Of a stretch of 64,000 nt of DNA, positions 16,229 through 24,697 are shown piece by piece; positions within the stretch are counted from its first letter, which is position 1; each line of letters opens with the position of its first letter. The notes below the pieces were generated by a model. The model saw only the letters and a program-made list of their open reading frames with translations, was not told where the DNA came from and searched no databases. Origin of the DNA: Streptomyces rugosispiralis (GTDB taxonomy: Bacteria > Actinomycetota > Actinomycetes > Streptomycetales > Streptomycetaceae). Where the stretch lies: NCBI RefSeq assembly GCF_024505145.1, contig NZ_JANIAA010000012.1, positions 124,001 to 188,000 of the forward strand, in the 5' to 3' direction. The position numbers and the translations under genes were made by a program.

Positions 16229-16921
16229 GTGGGCAATCCCGATGTACCGCCGCCAGAGGTCCCTGGCCAACCCTTATGGTCGCCGTTTGACGAATACCTC
16301 TGGCACTCATGCGACATCCTCGCCGATGTTCTCGAAGGGCAAGTGGCCCGCCGACCAGTTGCGGCCACGACCGCACGACTGCAACACGGAGATCGTGCAC
16401 TTGCTGTTGGGCTGGGACAACGTCTGACTTGGAGAGCCCTCGGTAGCGGTAGGTACACACACAACAACGTCGCTGCCGTTGGCAGCCCTGGCTTTGTGAT
16501 CGGTTCCTTGGTGGGCTCTGCGATCGGGAACTCCGCTCGCCGTCGTCAGGCAGCGCGTGATGCCCAGCCACGGTGGATAGCGGACGGGGCAGGCGAAGTC
16601 ACGCTCACGCTGCAAAGGCTCCACTTCGCACACACTGCCGAACTCGACCTCGACTGGCGGGCGTTGAGTTCCATCGATCTTGTAGCCGCTGATGTTTTCC
16701 AGACGAGCTTCGTCAACACTCGCGGTTCCCAGGCGACGATTCGTGTGCAGACGCCGTGGGCGTCGCTTGCCTTCGCCCTAGCTGCGATCACCGCGTTCCC
16801 GGCCCATCCGCGTTTGCTCACCCGCAGCTGGCTTCCTCCAGACTTCGGGCAACGGTGTGCCCGAGTAGGCCGTCCATGCCGGCCGGCTGCGCATCTCGCA
16901 CTCCGGGCAAGCGGCACGTAG
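16229..16921 (+). CDS. Hypothetical protein with a glycine-zipper-like segment
   Basis: 230 residues from the GTG at 16229, with GGAG 8 nt upstream. N-terminal residues are Pro-rich, then FDEYLWHSCDILADVLEG. A central glycine-rich run, VGSPGFVIGSLVGSAIGN, precedes a basic patch (SARRRQAARDAQ). The C-terminal half is beta-rich and ends with WASLAFALAAITAFPAHPRL and WLPPDF, a layout seen in PH-like small actinobacterial proteins. I do not recognise a named family. Confidence 0.55.
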   Translation: MGNPDVPPPEVPGQPLWSPFDEYLWHSCDILADVLEGQVARRPVAATTARLQHGDRALAVGLGQRLTWRALGSGRYTHNNVAAVGSPGFVIGSLVGSAIGNSARRRQAARDAQPRWIADGAGEVTLTLQRLHFAHTAELDLDWRALSSIDLVAADVFQTSFVNTRGSQATIRVQTPWASLAFALAAITAFPAHPRLLTRSWLPPDFGQRCARVGRPCRPAAHLALRASGT

Positions 16922-17137
16922 CAAAGTCAGTGCTGGCGCTCCCTTTGGTGCCATCGCCCCCAAGACGACACAGAACAGAGCGCTCAGAAGACGGCAGGAC
17001 CTGCCCAGCAGGAGCTATGGGCTTGGGAATCACGGGGCCTGGCAGACGGAAAACCGACTGTGACCTGGGGAAACGGGGGCTTGGCAAGGGCCTGGCAGGT
17101 GTCCTTGAAGTCTGTGATTGACCGTGGTTTACCGACC

Positions 17138-17159
17138 GATCTGGCACGGATCTGGCACG
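17138..17159. repeat. GATCTGGCACG tandem repeat, left of the defence operon
   Basis: Two adjacent 11-bp copies (17138-17148, 17149-17159), preceded by CCGTGGTTTACC. A third copy with similar flanks (CCGTGGTTCCCC, then GGATCTGGCACGCT) is at 20838-20848 beyond the methyltransferase start. Short direct repeats of this form resemble integrase arm sites. No gene is supported between 16922 and 17344. Confidence 0.65.
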
Positions 17160-17344
17160 CTCTTCTCCGCTGACAACTGAAAAAATCGTGTGCATCTTCA
17201 TCGTCGATGTCAGTGCTGTGGCCGACGAGCGGGGGCTACATGCACGGCACCCCCGGCGCCAGCAGCAGTACAGGCCCTAGTTCCTCGCTGAGCCTCCTTG
17301 ATCGAACTACCATCCCGGCCTGCGAGGGTCGAATTGGAGACCCG

Positions 17345-18031
17345 CTATTCAGCGAGAAATATCTGCCTGGAAGTTGCAGATGTGATGATGCGGGTCAAGT
17401 CCTTCATGAACTGCTCGCACTTTACCGTGTGCGCCTTGAACATTCCCGAAGATATCCGATCTTTGCGACTTCCGTGCGCGATATCATTGCGAGCATTCTT
17501 GACGAACTCGATAGAGCTGTACTGGGCTCGAGAGACTTCATCCATAGGAATAGCTAGCATGTAAAGGCATCGACGCAGCACATCGCGCCCAAGATTCATT
17601 TCCATTGATATGGCCGTCTCGGCGGAGATCTCCAAATGGCCGGCCGTCAACTCGTTGAGACGCTGAAGGAAAGACACATGGTTGCGAGCACGCCGGGTCA
17701 GTTTCCCCTCTTCCTCTTCCTCATCCTCATTTTCACCCTTGTTCTTCCTAAGGGCGTCAAACTCGGGTCCAAGCGCAGCTGCGAGGAGTTGAGGTTTCAG
17801 TTGAACCGCATTCACCTTACGTGAATTAACTACTGAGACGTACAGAGAGAAGGCGTTACGGGTGAAACCTTCAAGATGCGCATACTGCATGACGAGAATT
17901 GCCCGCATTGACGAAGCAGACCATTCTGATTCTATGTCACTCCCAAGCAGTCTATTACGCAGATGCCTCAGCTCGTCGAGCCGCCAAGCAAGATCTTCCT
18001 CGAGTTGGGCTCTAAGCTCCGCAACATTCAA
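17345..18031 (-). CDS. HEPN nuclease, MAE_28990/MAE_18760-like
   Basis: 228 residues. The start is a TTG at 18031 inside the stop of the upstream gene (TTGA overlap), with GGAG nearby. It is helical, with a Glu-rich loop (GENEDEEEEEGK) at ~100. The HEPN RNase motif R-x4-H is intact: ARNDIAHG, Arg181 to His186. Family HEPN proteins are usually metal-independent RNases used as toxins or effectors and are found beside DUF262 proteins. As last gene of a methyltransferase-DUF262-HEPN operon, it is probably the killing or growth-arrest effector. AT-richer than core genes. Confidence 0.85.
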   Translation of the reverse strand: MNVAELRAQLEEDLAWRLDELRHLRNRLLGSDIESEWSASSMRAILVMQYAHLEGFTRNAFSLYVSVVNSRKVNAVQLKPQLLAAALGPEFDALRKNKGENEDEEEEEGKLTRRARNHVSFLQRLNELTAGHLEISAETAISMEMNLGRDVLRRCLYMLAIPMDEVSRAQYSSIEFVKNARNDIAHGSRKDRISSGMFKAHTVKCEQFMKDLTRIITSATSRQIFLAE

Positions 18032-19173
18032 CTCAGTGCTCCAGCGAAGCGATCGGCGAAGTAACGGACCCTAGCTCGGTAGGGAATCCGGTCGTTCTTC
18101 CCCCCACCAGTGGCTCGCAAAAATACAGGGTCAGCCTTTCCCGTGCGGACAACCTCTGCAAGCTCAATCATCTGTTCGGGGTTTTCGGGATCCACTCTAT
18201 CAATCACGCTTTGCAAGCCAATGGCGATACCCTCGAAGTGGAAAACAGAAAACTGCCCCCGCACTTGGTGCTTACGCGGATCATAGCTTCCGAATATCTT
18301 GGATCCGTAGTCGAGAATATCCGACACCCGCTTGATTACCAAAAATGTCTTCTCGAAAACTTCTCGCTCTCGGGTGAAATGAAATTCGGTTGGATCTCTC
18401 TCGTCAGACACGGCTTCCATGTACTCTGTCAGGAAGTCCGCAACCTCATGCTTGTACTCGTCCCCCTTGTTTTTCAGGGCGAAGAAGCGAAGTACGAGCT
18501 CTTGGTCGAACTTGCGAAGAATTGCATTATCATTTACGGATTCGATGCAGTCCTTGAAGTTCTCGTTCTCGCTAAGTTCGACAATGAACTGATTGAAGTC
18601 GTTCGAAAGTAGCCGGATGGTGGCATTTCGTACCTCTTGTTCAGTCAGTCGCTCGCCTCCCGTGTTCAGGCGCTTGAACATGTAATAGCGCAGCCGAGGG
18701 TCGCTCTCTTTGCGGAGAATTTCAGCCCGGACATAGCTTCGCTTAAGCTTGATTTCTAGCGCACGTGGAAGATCCCGGTAAGTGTGGCCGTTCAATTCTT
18801 CGACAATGTCGCAGTCGGACAAGACCAGCGGGGGGAGCACTTTGCCGTCGATCTTCAGCTGTCCGCGGAAGTGCAGGTAGGACGAGAATCTTTGGAGGCC
18901 GTCGATTAGCTCGTAGATCCGATCGTCGCGCTCGATGAGAAAAATCGGCGGGATCGGCAACTCAAGAAGCAGCGACTCGATGAACCGTGCCTGAGCGCCT
19001 TCAGACCACCGGAACATGCGTTGAAAATCTGGGTCAATGATGAGCTCATTGTCTGTATACATGTCTGCGAGCTCATTAAAGGAGAAGTCCAAGCTTTGGG
19101 TGCGGATGGCTGAGATTTTCTCATCCACCGCCTCGATCATCTCGCCGGGCGAAGACGAGTCTTTGTCAGTCAT
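18028..19173 (-). CDS. DUF262 (GmrS-like ParB/sulfiredoxin-fold) protein
   Basis: 381 residues from the ATG at 19173, with GAGGCGGAAG upstream. The DUF262 hallmarks are present: DPDFQRMFRW (48-56), IPPIFLIERDD and IDGLQRFSS (DGxQR at 91-95), the nucleotide-binding motif shared with GmrSD and Brx-type proteins. The C-terminal HNH (DUF1524) nuclease domain of GmrSD is missing; the protein ends after a DUF262-only region. Nuclease activity may come from the coupled HEPN protein. It overlaps the methyltransferase by 8 bp and the HEPN gene by 4 bp, so all three are translated together. Confidence 0.88.
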   Translation of the reverse strand: MTDKDSSSPGEMIEAVDEKISAIRTQSLDFSFNELADMYTDNELIIDPDFQRMFRWSEGAQARFIESLLLELPIPPIFLIERDDRIYELIDGLQRFSSYLHFRGQLKIDGKVLPPLVLSDCDIVEELNGHTYRDLPRALEIKLKRSYVRAEILRKESDPRLRYYMFKRLNTGGERLTEQEVRNATIRLLSNDFNQFIVELSENENFKDCIESVNDNAILRKFDQELVLRFFALKNKGDEYKHEVADFLTEYMEAVSDERDPTEFHFTREREVFEKTFLVIKRVSDILDYGSKIFGSYDPRKHQVRGQFSVFHFEGIAIGLQSVIDRVDPENPEQMIELAEVVRTGKADPVFLRATGGGKNDRIPYRARVRYFADRFAGALS

Positions 19174-20509
19174 GCTTCCGCCTCGTGAAGGTGATGACGC
19201 TTTCCGACACATCGCCCTTCTTGTACGCTCGCGCCGATGTGTTGAGGGTAGTGAGCAATCTTTTAACAGGGAACATTTCATGCTCCTGCAATTCCCAGCC
19301 GTACCTTTTTGCCTCTTCGATGCAGATTTCAGCAAGTGGCACCAGGACGTCCTTGTAGTAGGAGTCCTGGACAACGAGATGCATTTCTGCACCAGGTTTG
19401 GAGACTCGCGCAGATTCGCGCAGACCAGAATTCAGATCGTTCAGATACTGTTTAGCTTGCTTCATGTAGTAGCTCGACGATGCCTTGCTTGCATGTTGAC
19501 TGATGTCACTCAGCAGGGCCTCAGCCATGGGTCCCAGGAGGCTCGGTGTCATCGACGCTTGCCGAGTCAAGGTGGTGCCCATCAGTGCTTTTCTCAACGT
19601 CTTCTCGGAGAAGACATCAATACCCAGCACTGCCAATTCTCGCGCATAAGCTACGGCATAGTCGATTCGGGTCAGATAGGGAGGTGAAGTGACTATGATG
19701 TCAATCGAATTGGTGGCCAGAGGAAGCGCCGCAGAGTCAGCTGTAAGGAGAGAAACCGAAGCGGACGTCCTGGGAACAGAGCTCAATCGACTAGCGAGGA
19801 AAACCTGCTCGGAAAAAAATGCCTCGTCAATTTCCGAATGGGTGAAGCAAAGTCGCTCTTCATTCTCGCTAGCTCGCTTTACCCACGTCGGGTTGCTGCC
19901 TTCGAAGTGTTTCGTTAGTGAGCGGACAGCCCGGAATGCAGCTACGAGGCCCATTGTGCGGTTCGAGGGGCTAGCATGCTCTAGGTGAGAAGTCCACGCC
20001 CGAATGCGCGCTGTGGTGATATCGTCGAACCAGTAGTTCAATGGATCGTTCTGAGTACGAGCTGAGGCACGGATACGCAGAGATGAAAATCTAATAGGTT
20101 CAACATTCATTGGAACCTTGCATCGAAGCTGTGCGACGACGCTTGCAACGGGATTGCGGTCCAGGCCGACAACGCTGTGCCCTAGGGTGTTCGCCGCGAG
20201 TGTTGTCGTTCCGCTGCCGTTCCACGGATCCAACACCGTCAGGACGCCTTTAAGTTGCGTATTGCTGATGCAGCTTGTAGCCCAATCGAACGAGAACCCA
20301 GCGTAATATGGGAAAGCGTCGGCTAGCCCTGCCGTCTCGACCGCCGGCCGTTTAGGGGAAAGGACGCGTCGGGCCCCGTTGCCATTTCCTCCGTCGTGCA
20401 CAGGAAGGGGTAGGGCTTCCTGAAGGGCGCTGAGGATAGGGCTCCGGCCGGGGACGTCCACTGTCCTTCTCTCTGTCACTTGGGTTGGTGCGCTCGCGTT
20501 CGTGGTCAC
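19166..20509 (-). CDS. Site-specific DNA methyltransferase (amino-methyl type)
   Basis: 447 residues from the GTG at 20509; no strong RBS, so the N-terminus is uncertain. Motif I is VLDPWNGSGTTTLAA (DPWNGSGTT, 94-102) and motif IV is IIVTSPPYLTRID (TSPPY, 274-278), preceded by LLTADSAALPLATNSIDI. Motif I comes before motif IV with ~170 residues between them, room for a target-recognition region. TSPPY fits N4-cytosine or N6-adenine methylation. It heads an overlapping operon with DUF262 and HEPN proteins and probably marks self DNA. AT-richer than the core. Confidence 0.88.
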   Translation of the reverse strand: MTTNASAPTQVTERRTVDVPGRSPILSALQEALPLPVHDGGNGNGARRVLSPKRPAVETAGLADAFPYYAGFSFDWATSCISNTQLKGVLTVLDPWNGSGTTTLAANTLGHSVVGLDRNPVASVVAQLRCKVPMNVEPIRFSSLRIRASARTQNDPLNYWFDDITTARIRAWTSHLEHASPSNRTMGLVAAFRAVRSLTKHFEGSNPTWVKRASENEERLCFTHSEIDEAFFSEQVFLASRLSSVPRTSASVSLLTADSAALPLATNSIDIIVTSPPYLTRIDYAVAYARELAVLGIDVFSEKTLRKALMGTTLTRQASMTPSLLGPMAEALLSDISQHASKASSSYYMKQAKQYLNDLNSGLRESARVSKPGAEMHLVVQDSYYKDVLVPLAEICIEEAKRYGWELQEHEMFPVKRLLTTLNTSARAYKKGDVSESVITFTRRKHD

Positions 20510-20837
20510 ACGGCTGTTTGTGGTCGCCTAGCTGGTCTCCACGCGCCGTAACTGCCACGAGCAGACCATGCTATGGGGCCTGCGGAGCCCAGTCGACCAG
20601 CGAGTGCGGTCCGGCAAGCCGCGGCGTAGGTTGGCAGAGCGGCCTTGAGCGGGAGCTGCCATGGTGCGAGAGATCGGGGACCGTAAGCTTCCCGCGACTC
20701 GGGCAGCCTCTGAACCTGCGACACCCGCTTTAGGAGCGAGGTAGGCCGAACTGGGGACTCACTTGCGTGTTCGCCACTTGGGTGGGGAGCGGTTCGACTG
20801 CCCGTAGTGGTCCGCTGTTCCCCGTGGTTCCCCGCTG

Positions 20838-20848
20838 GATCTGGCACG
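20838..20848. repeat. GATCTGGCACG copy, right of the defence operon
   Basis: Third copy of the 11-mer seen at 17138-17159, with related flanks. With those copies it brackets the methyltransferase-DUF262-HEPN operon. Confidence 0.6.
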
Positions 20849-20910
20849 CTTGCTCCTGCCCCCGCCTCCGCCTTCACCGCCCCCTAACCACACTCCACCC
20901 CGGCTCCCAT

Positions 20911-21044
20911 CCCGTCTGCCGTCGACCCGCACACCGTGGAGCGGGCGTGGTTCCTGGCGTCCAGGTGGAGCGCGCCACTGTACGAACGACCTGGACGCCA
21001 GGGGCCGCGCCCGCTCGGCTCTGCCTGGGTCGACGGCAGACGGG
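20911..21044. repeat. 134-bp nested inverted repeat
   Basis: Outer arms CCCGTCTGCCGTCGACCC (20911-20928) and its exact complement (21027-21044); inner arms CCTGGCGTCCAGGT (20953-20966) and complement (20989-21002), with AGCGGGCG / CGCCCGCT matches between. It can fold into one long interrupted hairpin or cruciform. The 20510-21406 gap contains no gene I can support, so this may be a plasmid-type origin, a transfer locus or a relic of a transposon end. Confidence 0.7.
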
Positions 21045-21322
21045 AGGGGAGCTCCCCGCGCACGCCACCGATGACTGGCACTCGCGTATGGCGCCCCGTC
21101 CATCCCGGAGCCTGAGCGCCCCCGCCGGAGGCATCAATCTCTAAGGGCAAGCGGCTGATTGCTGTGTGCGCGGCACGGGCGGCGGCCGGGCTGGAGCGGG
21201 GCGGAGACAGGAGCGCAGGCCCGGCCGGGGGCCGGGCCGCGCGCGGCGAGCGGAGCGAGCCGCCTTGATCAAGTAGGGAAAGTTCTACCGCGCTCTGGTT
21301 GGTCGTCTTGGTCGGTCGGTGC

Positions 21323-21338
21323 CTACTCACGTGAGTAG
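21323..21338. promoter_or_regulatory. Perfect 16-bp palindrome upstream of the GntR-Nudix gene
   Basis: CTACTCACGTGAGTAG, 69 bp before the ATG at 21407. Likely operator for this protein or for the KorSA-like repressor. Confidence 0.6.
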
Positions 21339-21406
21339 CACGCAGATACCCTGCTCGTAGATACACGTGCAACTAAAATCAACGACGGCAGGAGCGTGCT
21401 GACCGG

Positions 21407-22201
21407 ATGGGACCGAAGTCGGAGCGGGTCTATCTCACGATTCGCGAGTGGATCGCTGCGGGCAAGTACTCGCCAGGTTCCAAGCTCCCGTCCGAGCGCA
21501 CCCTGTCGGAGGGCCTGGAGATCGGCCGTACGGCCCTGCGTCAGGTGCTGGCCAAGCTCGTTGCTGAGGGCGTCGTCGAGGTCCACGGCCGTAGCTCCTA
21601 CCGGGTGCCGGATCGGTCAGTGACCACCGAAGCGCCGACGGACGTCGAGCCCTGGAAGATCCACGGTGAGCGGACGGTGTACGACAACCGATGGGTGAAG
21701 CTGAACCTCGTCGACGTTGAACCGCCCGGCGTGAAACGCTTCGAGCACCATGTCGTCAAGCTCCACCATGTGGCCATCGCCGCCGTGATCGATGACCAGG
21801 ACCGGGTGCTCATGATGTGGCGGTACCGCTTCGTCCCTGACTCCTTCGGCTGGGAGCTGCCGGGCGGCATCGTCGATCCGGGGGAGGAACCCCTTCAGGC
21901 GGCCTTGCGTGAAGTCGAGGAAGAGACCGGCTGGCGGCCGGATGCCTTGGAGCATGTGGTCACCTACCAGCCCATGGTCGGCATGGTCGACTCGCCGCAT
22001 GAAATCTTCGTCGGTCATGGGGCGAAGCTGGTCGGTGAGCCGACCGATTTGGAAGAGGCCGGGCACATCGCCTGGGTGCCTCTGTCCGACGTTCCCGGGC
22101 TGATGGCTCGTGGTGAGCTGATGGGGTCCGGCACCCTAGTCGCCCTCCTTCATGTGCTCGCTTCGCGGGGTGCCGGCGCGTCGCCTACAAGCGCTGCGTG
22201 A
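21407..22201 (+). CDS. GntR-Nudix fusion protein, Pif-like
   Basis: 264 residues. Residues ~1-65 are a GntR winged helix (PGSKLPSERTLSEGLEIGRT, then VHGRSSYRVPDR). Residues ~85-250 are a Nudix hydrolase whose box GGIVDPGEEPLQAALREVEE followed by ETGW fits GX5EX7REUXEEXGU exactly. In pSAM2, Pif is a Nudix protein that blocks redundant transfer of the element between equal cells. The position next to other pSAM2-like genes suggests an immunity or exclusion role, possibly with autoregulation at the palindrome upstream. An ADP-sugar-type Nudix enzyme is the alternative. The 3' end overlaps the convergent XRE gene by 17 bp. Confidence 0.8.
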   Translation: MGPKSERVYLTIREWIAAGKYSPGSKLPSERTLSEGLEIGRTALRQVLAKLVAEGVVEVHGRSSYRVPDRSVTTEAPTDVEPWKIHGERTVYDNRWVKLNLVDVEPPGVKRFEHHVVKLHHVAIAAVIDDQDRVLMMWRYRFVPDSFGWELPGGIVDPGEEPLQAALREVEEETGWRPDALEHVVTYQPMVGMVDSPHEIFVGHGAKLVGEPTDLEEAGHIAWVPLSDVPGLMARGELMGSGTLVALLHVLASRGAGASPTSAA

Positions 22202-23315
22202 GCTGTTCGATCCGGCGCCTGTGACGCACTGACCTGGTGCGACTAGCCACCAGTTGGGCTTGCCGCAGGTGCTTCTGCGCCTGGTCGTGCTCGCCGCGGG
22301 CCAGGTGGGCCTGGGCCAAGTCGCAGTGGAGCCCCGCCGATGGCCTGATGAACGTGGGGTCGGTCGTTTCCAGCGCGGCGTACAGGCTGTCAACTGCTTC
22401 GGCGTCGCCAATCAGGGCGAGGGCGTTTCCGCGCCACCTGGTGAGGTGGCCTTCGTTGAGGAAGATGCTCAGCATGTCCGGATCGCGGGCGTCTTCTCCT
22501 GCGGGCAGGTGTCGCATCGCAAGCTCAAGAGCCTGTCGACACTCGTTCTGAAGCCCAGCTCGGGCGCAGATCTCCGCCTCGGCTGCGTACAGCCAAGCCC
22601 TGAGACGCGGAGACATGCTCTTTCCGCCGAGCCGTTGCGCATCTCGGACCAGATGTACCGCCATCTCAGGACGTCCGGCGTCGCAGAGCACGTATGCCTG
22701 TTCGGCGGTGGCGTGGGCGAGGTACATGGGCTCCTCGGCCTCCTGGGCGGCGCGTTTCCCCAGCTCGTAGTGACGCCAGGCTCGATCCGCGGCTCCGACG
22801 TCGAGGGCCTGCCAGGCAGCCAAGGTGGCTGCTCCGGCCAGAGCCAGAGCGACTGGGCGTCGGGTCTCCGGGAGTACCGCGAAGGTGAGGGCGTCCTCCA
22901 GCCGCGTCAGGTGGGCGGTCATCTGGTCGACCAGGCTTGCGGCGCCCATCTGCCGGTCAATGGTCCGGAGCAGTTCGGTCTGGTCCATGAACGTCTTGAC
23001 CATGGTCAGGCTGACGTTCTTGGCCTCGTCGATCCGCCCTATCAGCTCGTCGTACCCGTCGGCCGTGGCGAGTGCCAGCGGCGACTGTGATCTGCCCGCC
23101 AGTTCATCGTCGGTGATCCCGAGCAGCGCGCGGAGGATCTTGGCGTAGTGGCTGGAGATCGTCCGTCGGCCGTTCTCCCACTCCGAGACGTACACTCGCA
23201 AATTCGCGGTTGAGGCGACGGTGAGCATGTGCTGGCGCGCATGGCGTTCGATCTCCCGCACAAGACGCTCTTGTGACCATGCCCGTGCCGTCCTCGCTGC
23301 TTTGAGTCCACTCAT
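22185..23315 (-). CDS. XRE-family regulator with TPR-like C-terminus
   Basis: 376 residues. The N-terminal helix-turn-helix (SGLKAARTARAWSQERLVRE ... VSEWENGRRTISSHYAKIL, ~1-75) is followed by an Ala-rich tetratricopeptide-like array to the end. Regulators of this build are standard in AICEs, where they diverge from the regulatory and transfer genes. Here the divergent gene is the chimeric ORF at 23653. The inverted repeat at 23387-23413 is a likely autoregulatory operator. Confidence 0.8.
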   Translation of the reverse strand: MSGLKAARTARAWSQERLVREIERHARQHMLTVASTANLRVYVSEWENGRRTISSHYAKILRALLGITDDELAGRSQSPLALATADGYDELIGRIDEAKNVSLTMVKTFMDQTELLRTIDRQMGAASLVDQMTAHLTRLEDALTFAVLPETRRPVALALAGAATLAAWQALDVGAADRAWRHYELGKRAAQEAEEPMYLAHATAEQAYVLCDAGRPEMAVHLVRDAQRLGGKSMSPRLRAWLYAAEAEICARAGLQNECRQALELAMRHLPAGEDARDPDMLSIFLNEGHLTRWRGNALALIGDAEAVDSLYAALETTDPTFIRPSAGLHCDLAQAHLARGEHDQAQKHLRQAQLVASRTRSVRHRRRIEQLTQRL

Positions 23316-23386
23316 CGCGTACTGCCGCTCCGCGTTGGGGTGTTGAGCCGTAACAGCAGCATGCCTTACATCGGCCCAGGTCGGCA

Positions 23387-23413
23387 GGGGTTAACGGGTC
23401 TGCTGTTAACCCC
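23387..23413. promoter_or_regulatory. Inverted repeat GGGGTTAAC-N9-GTTAACCCC
   Basis: Perfect 9-bp arms, 72 bp upstream of the XRE start, in the divergent intergenic region. Probable XRE operator. Confidence 0.65.
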
Positions 23414-23497
23414 TTTTGGCTACTGGATCGTTGCTCGACGCGCTTACCTGGAACTGTCGCAGTCAGGCGAGTTGAGATGCCGGGCCAGCGACGGCGC

Positions 23498-23538
23498 TTG
23501 ACATCTGATGCGCACCAGATGCAACCTTCTGGTGCGCA
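23498..23538 (+). promoter_or_regulatory. Promoter with overlapping operator
   Basis: TTGACA (23498-23503) and CAACCT (23522-23527) are 18 nt apart. An 11-bp inverted repeat TGCGCACCAGA / TCTGGTGCGCA (23509-23519, 23528-23538) overlaps the -10 region. It would drive the transfer operon in the intact element. Confidence 0.6.
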
Positions 23539-23652
23539 CCAGTTGGAAGCGCAAACGCTCCGCAGGTTTGCTGCGGCATTCAATCAACGTTCAGGAGCGG
23601 CGACCCACCGCCAAGCAAGTACGCCGCTCCCGCCCCTGAAGGGACCCCCATC

Positions 23653-24057
23653 ATGCGTCAGATTCCCGTCGACACGTCCGCCGCGACCGTGATGGTCGCC
23701 AAGCCCGCCCAGCCGAAGTTCAAAGGCAACACCCAGCTGATCGCCGGACACACGGCCCAGGCTCGGGCCACGCTGCTGGGAGTCCTCGACAACCTGCCTG
23801 CCGACGACGGCAAGCAGCGGACCATCATCCTCGGCGACCTGGCCGCGGTGGAGGCCGCAGCCGGGAGGCCAGAGGAAGCCTGCCGATGGGCCAACGAAGC
23901 GCTCGATCAGCTCAGCGTGACCTGGTACGCCGTCGGCATGGACCGGATACGCGACGTCCGCAAGCGGCTGCACGCCTGGCGCGACGAACCGTACGTCCGC
24001 AGCCTGGACGACCGGATGTACGGCTGGGGAACGACCGTCAGCGCTCTTCAGCGCTGA
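23653..24057 (+). pseudogene. Chimeric ORF: AICE regulatory-protein start fused to an XRE/TPR-regulator end
   Basis: 134 residues, ATG at 23653. Residues 1-22 (MRQIPVDTSAATVMVAKPAQ + PK) are the highly conserved start of the short SCO3933-type regulatory protein that opens AICE transfer operons. From ~25 the sequence changes to what reads as the last ~110 residues of an XRE/TPR regulator (DDGKQRTIILGDLAAVEAAA, DRMYGWGTTVSAL). The junction at ~23720 is in frame. The simplest explanation is a deletion joining the two genes and removing the tra/rep/int part between them. Convergent overlap with the HAD gene is 20 bp. Confidence 0.65.
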
Positions 24058-24697
24058 GGCTGGCGACCAGCTCCGGCAGCTCGGCGAGGCTGTGAACGCG
24101 GAAGGTCGGCACCGCGACGGCATCCGGCTCATCCCACTGGATCGTGGCCCACGGCCCGCGCCGGATCAGCGCCGTCTTCATGCCCACCTTGTCCGCCGGG
24201 CGGATGTCGTTGTCCAGCCGATCACCCACGTAAAGGATCTCCTCGGCCGGGCAGGGAGCCGCGTCCGCCACATGCGAGAAGAACGCCGGATCGGGCTTGG
24301 ACACGCCCCAGTCATCGGACGTGGCGATGAAGTCGGACGGGAGGTCCAGCGAGCGCAGTATGCCCCCGGCCCGCACGGTCTGGTTACCCGCGACACCCAC
24401 CCACAGACCGGCATCCCGCAGCGCCGCCAGCGACGGCCGGACATCCGCGTACAGATCGCTGTCGTCGAAGTGCTCGGGCTGGTCGGCCTGAGCCCGCTTC
24501 TCGCGCTCTTCATGCAGATCGAAACCGGGGCGGAAGACCTGGAACGTCTCGCGGTAGTCCCGACCCTGAGCGATCACAGCACCGAACATCGCCGCGAACG
24601 TGTGCCGGGGCACCCCCAGCCAGTCCGCCCACGTGCCGTACTCACGTGTCTCGTTGACCAGGCACTCACCGACATCGAACACCACAGCTCGGATCAT
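24038..24697 (-). CDS. HAD-superfamily hydrolase in the arsenic operon
   Basis: 219 residues. HAD motif I is VVFDVGECL (nucleophile Asp; the +2 Asp of phosphatases is Gly), motif II GVAGNQT, motif III SKPDPAFF and motif IV ILYVGDRLDNDI. Motif I variation of this kind is seen in dehalogenase-type and some phosphatase members, so the substrate cannot be predicted. The start overlaps the arsC stop (ATGA), making it the last gene of the arsR-ACR3-arsC operon. Confidence 0.82.
   Translation of the reverse strand: MIRAVVFDVGECLVNETREYGTWADWLGVPRHTFAAMFGAVIAQGRDYRETFQVFRPGFDLHEEREKRAQADQPEHFDDSDLYADVRPSLAALRDAGLWVGVAGNQTVRAGGILRSLDLPSDFIATSDDWGVSKPDPAFFSHVADAAPCPAEEILYVGDRLDNDIRPADKVGMKTALIRRGPWATIQWDEPDAVAVPTFRVHSLAELPELVASLSAEER

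Noticed and set aside
16229..20509. BREX, DISARM or CBASS assignment of the island defence genes
   Set aside because: No PglZ, BrxC, DrmA/B, cyclase or effector signatures are present; only the methyltransferase-DUF262-HEPN trio and the DUF4365 pair can be supported.
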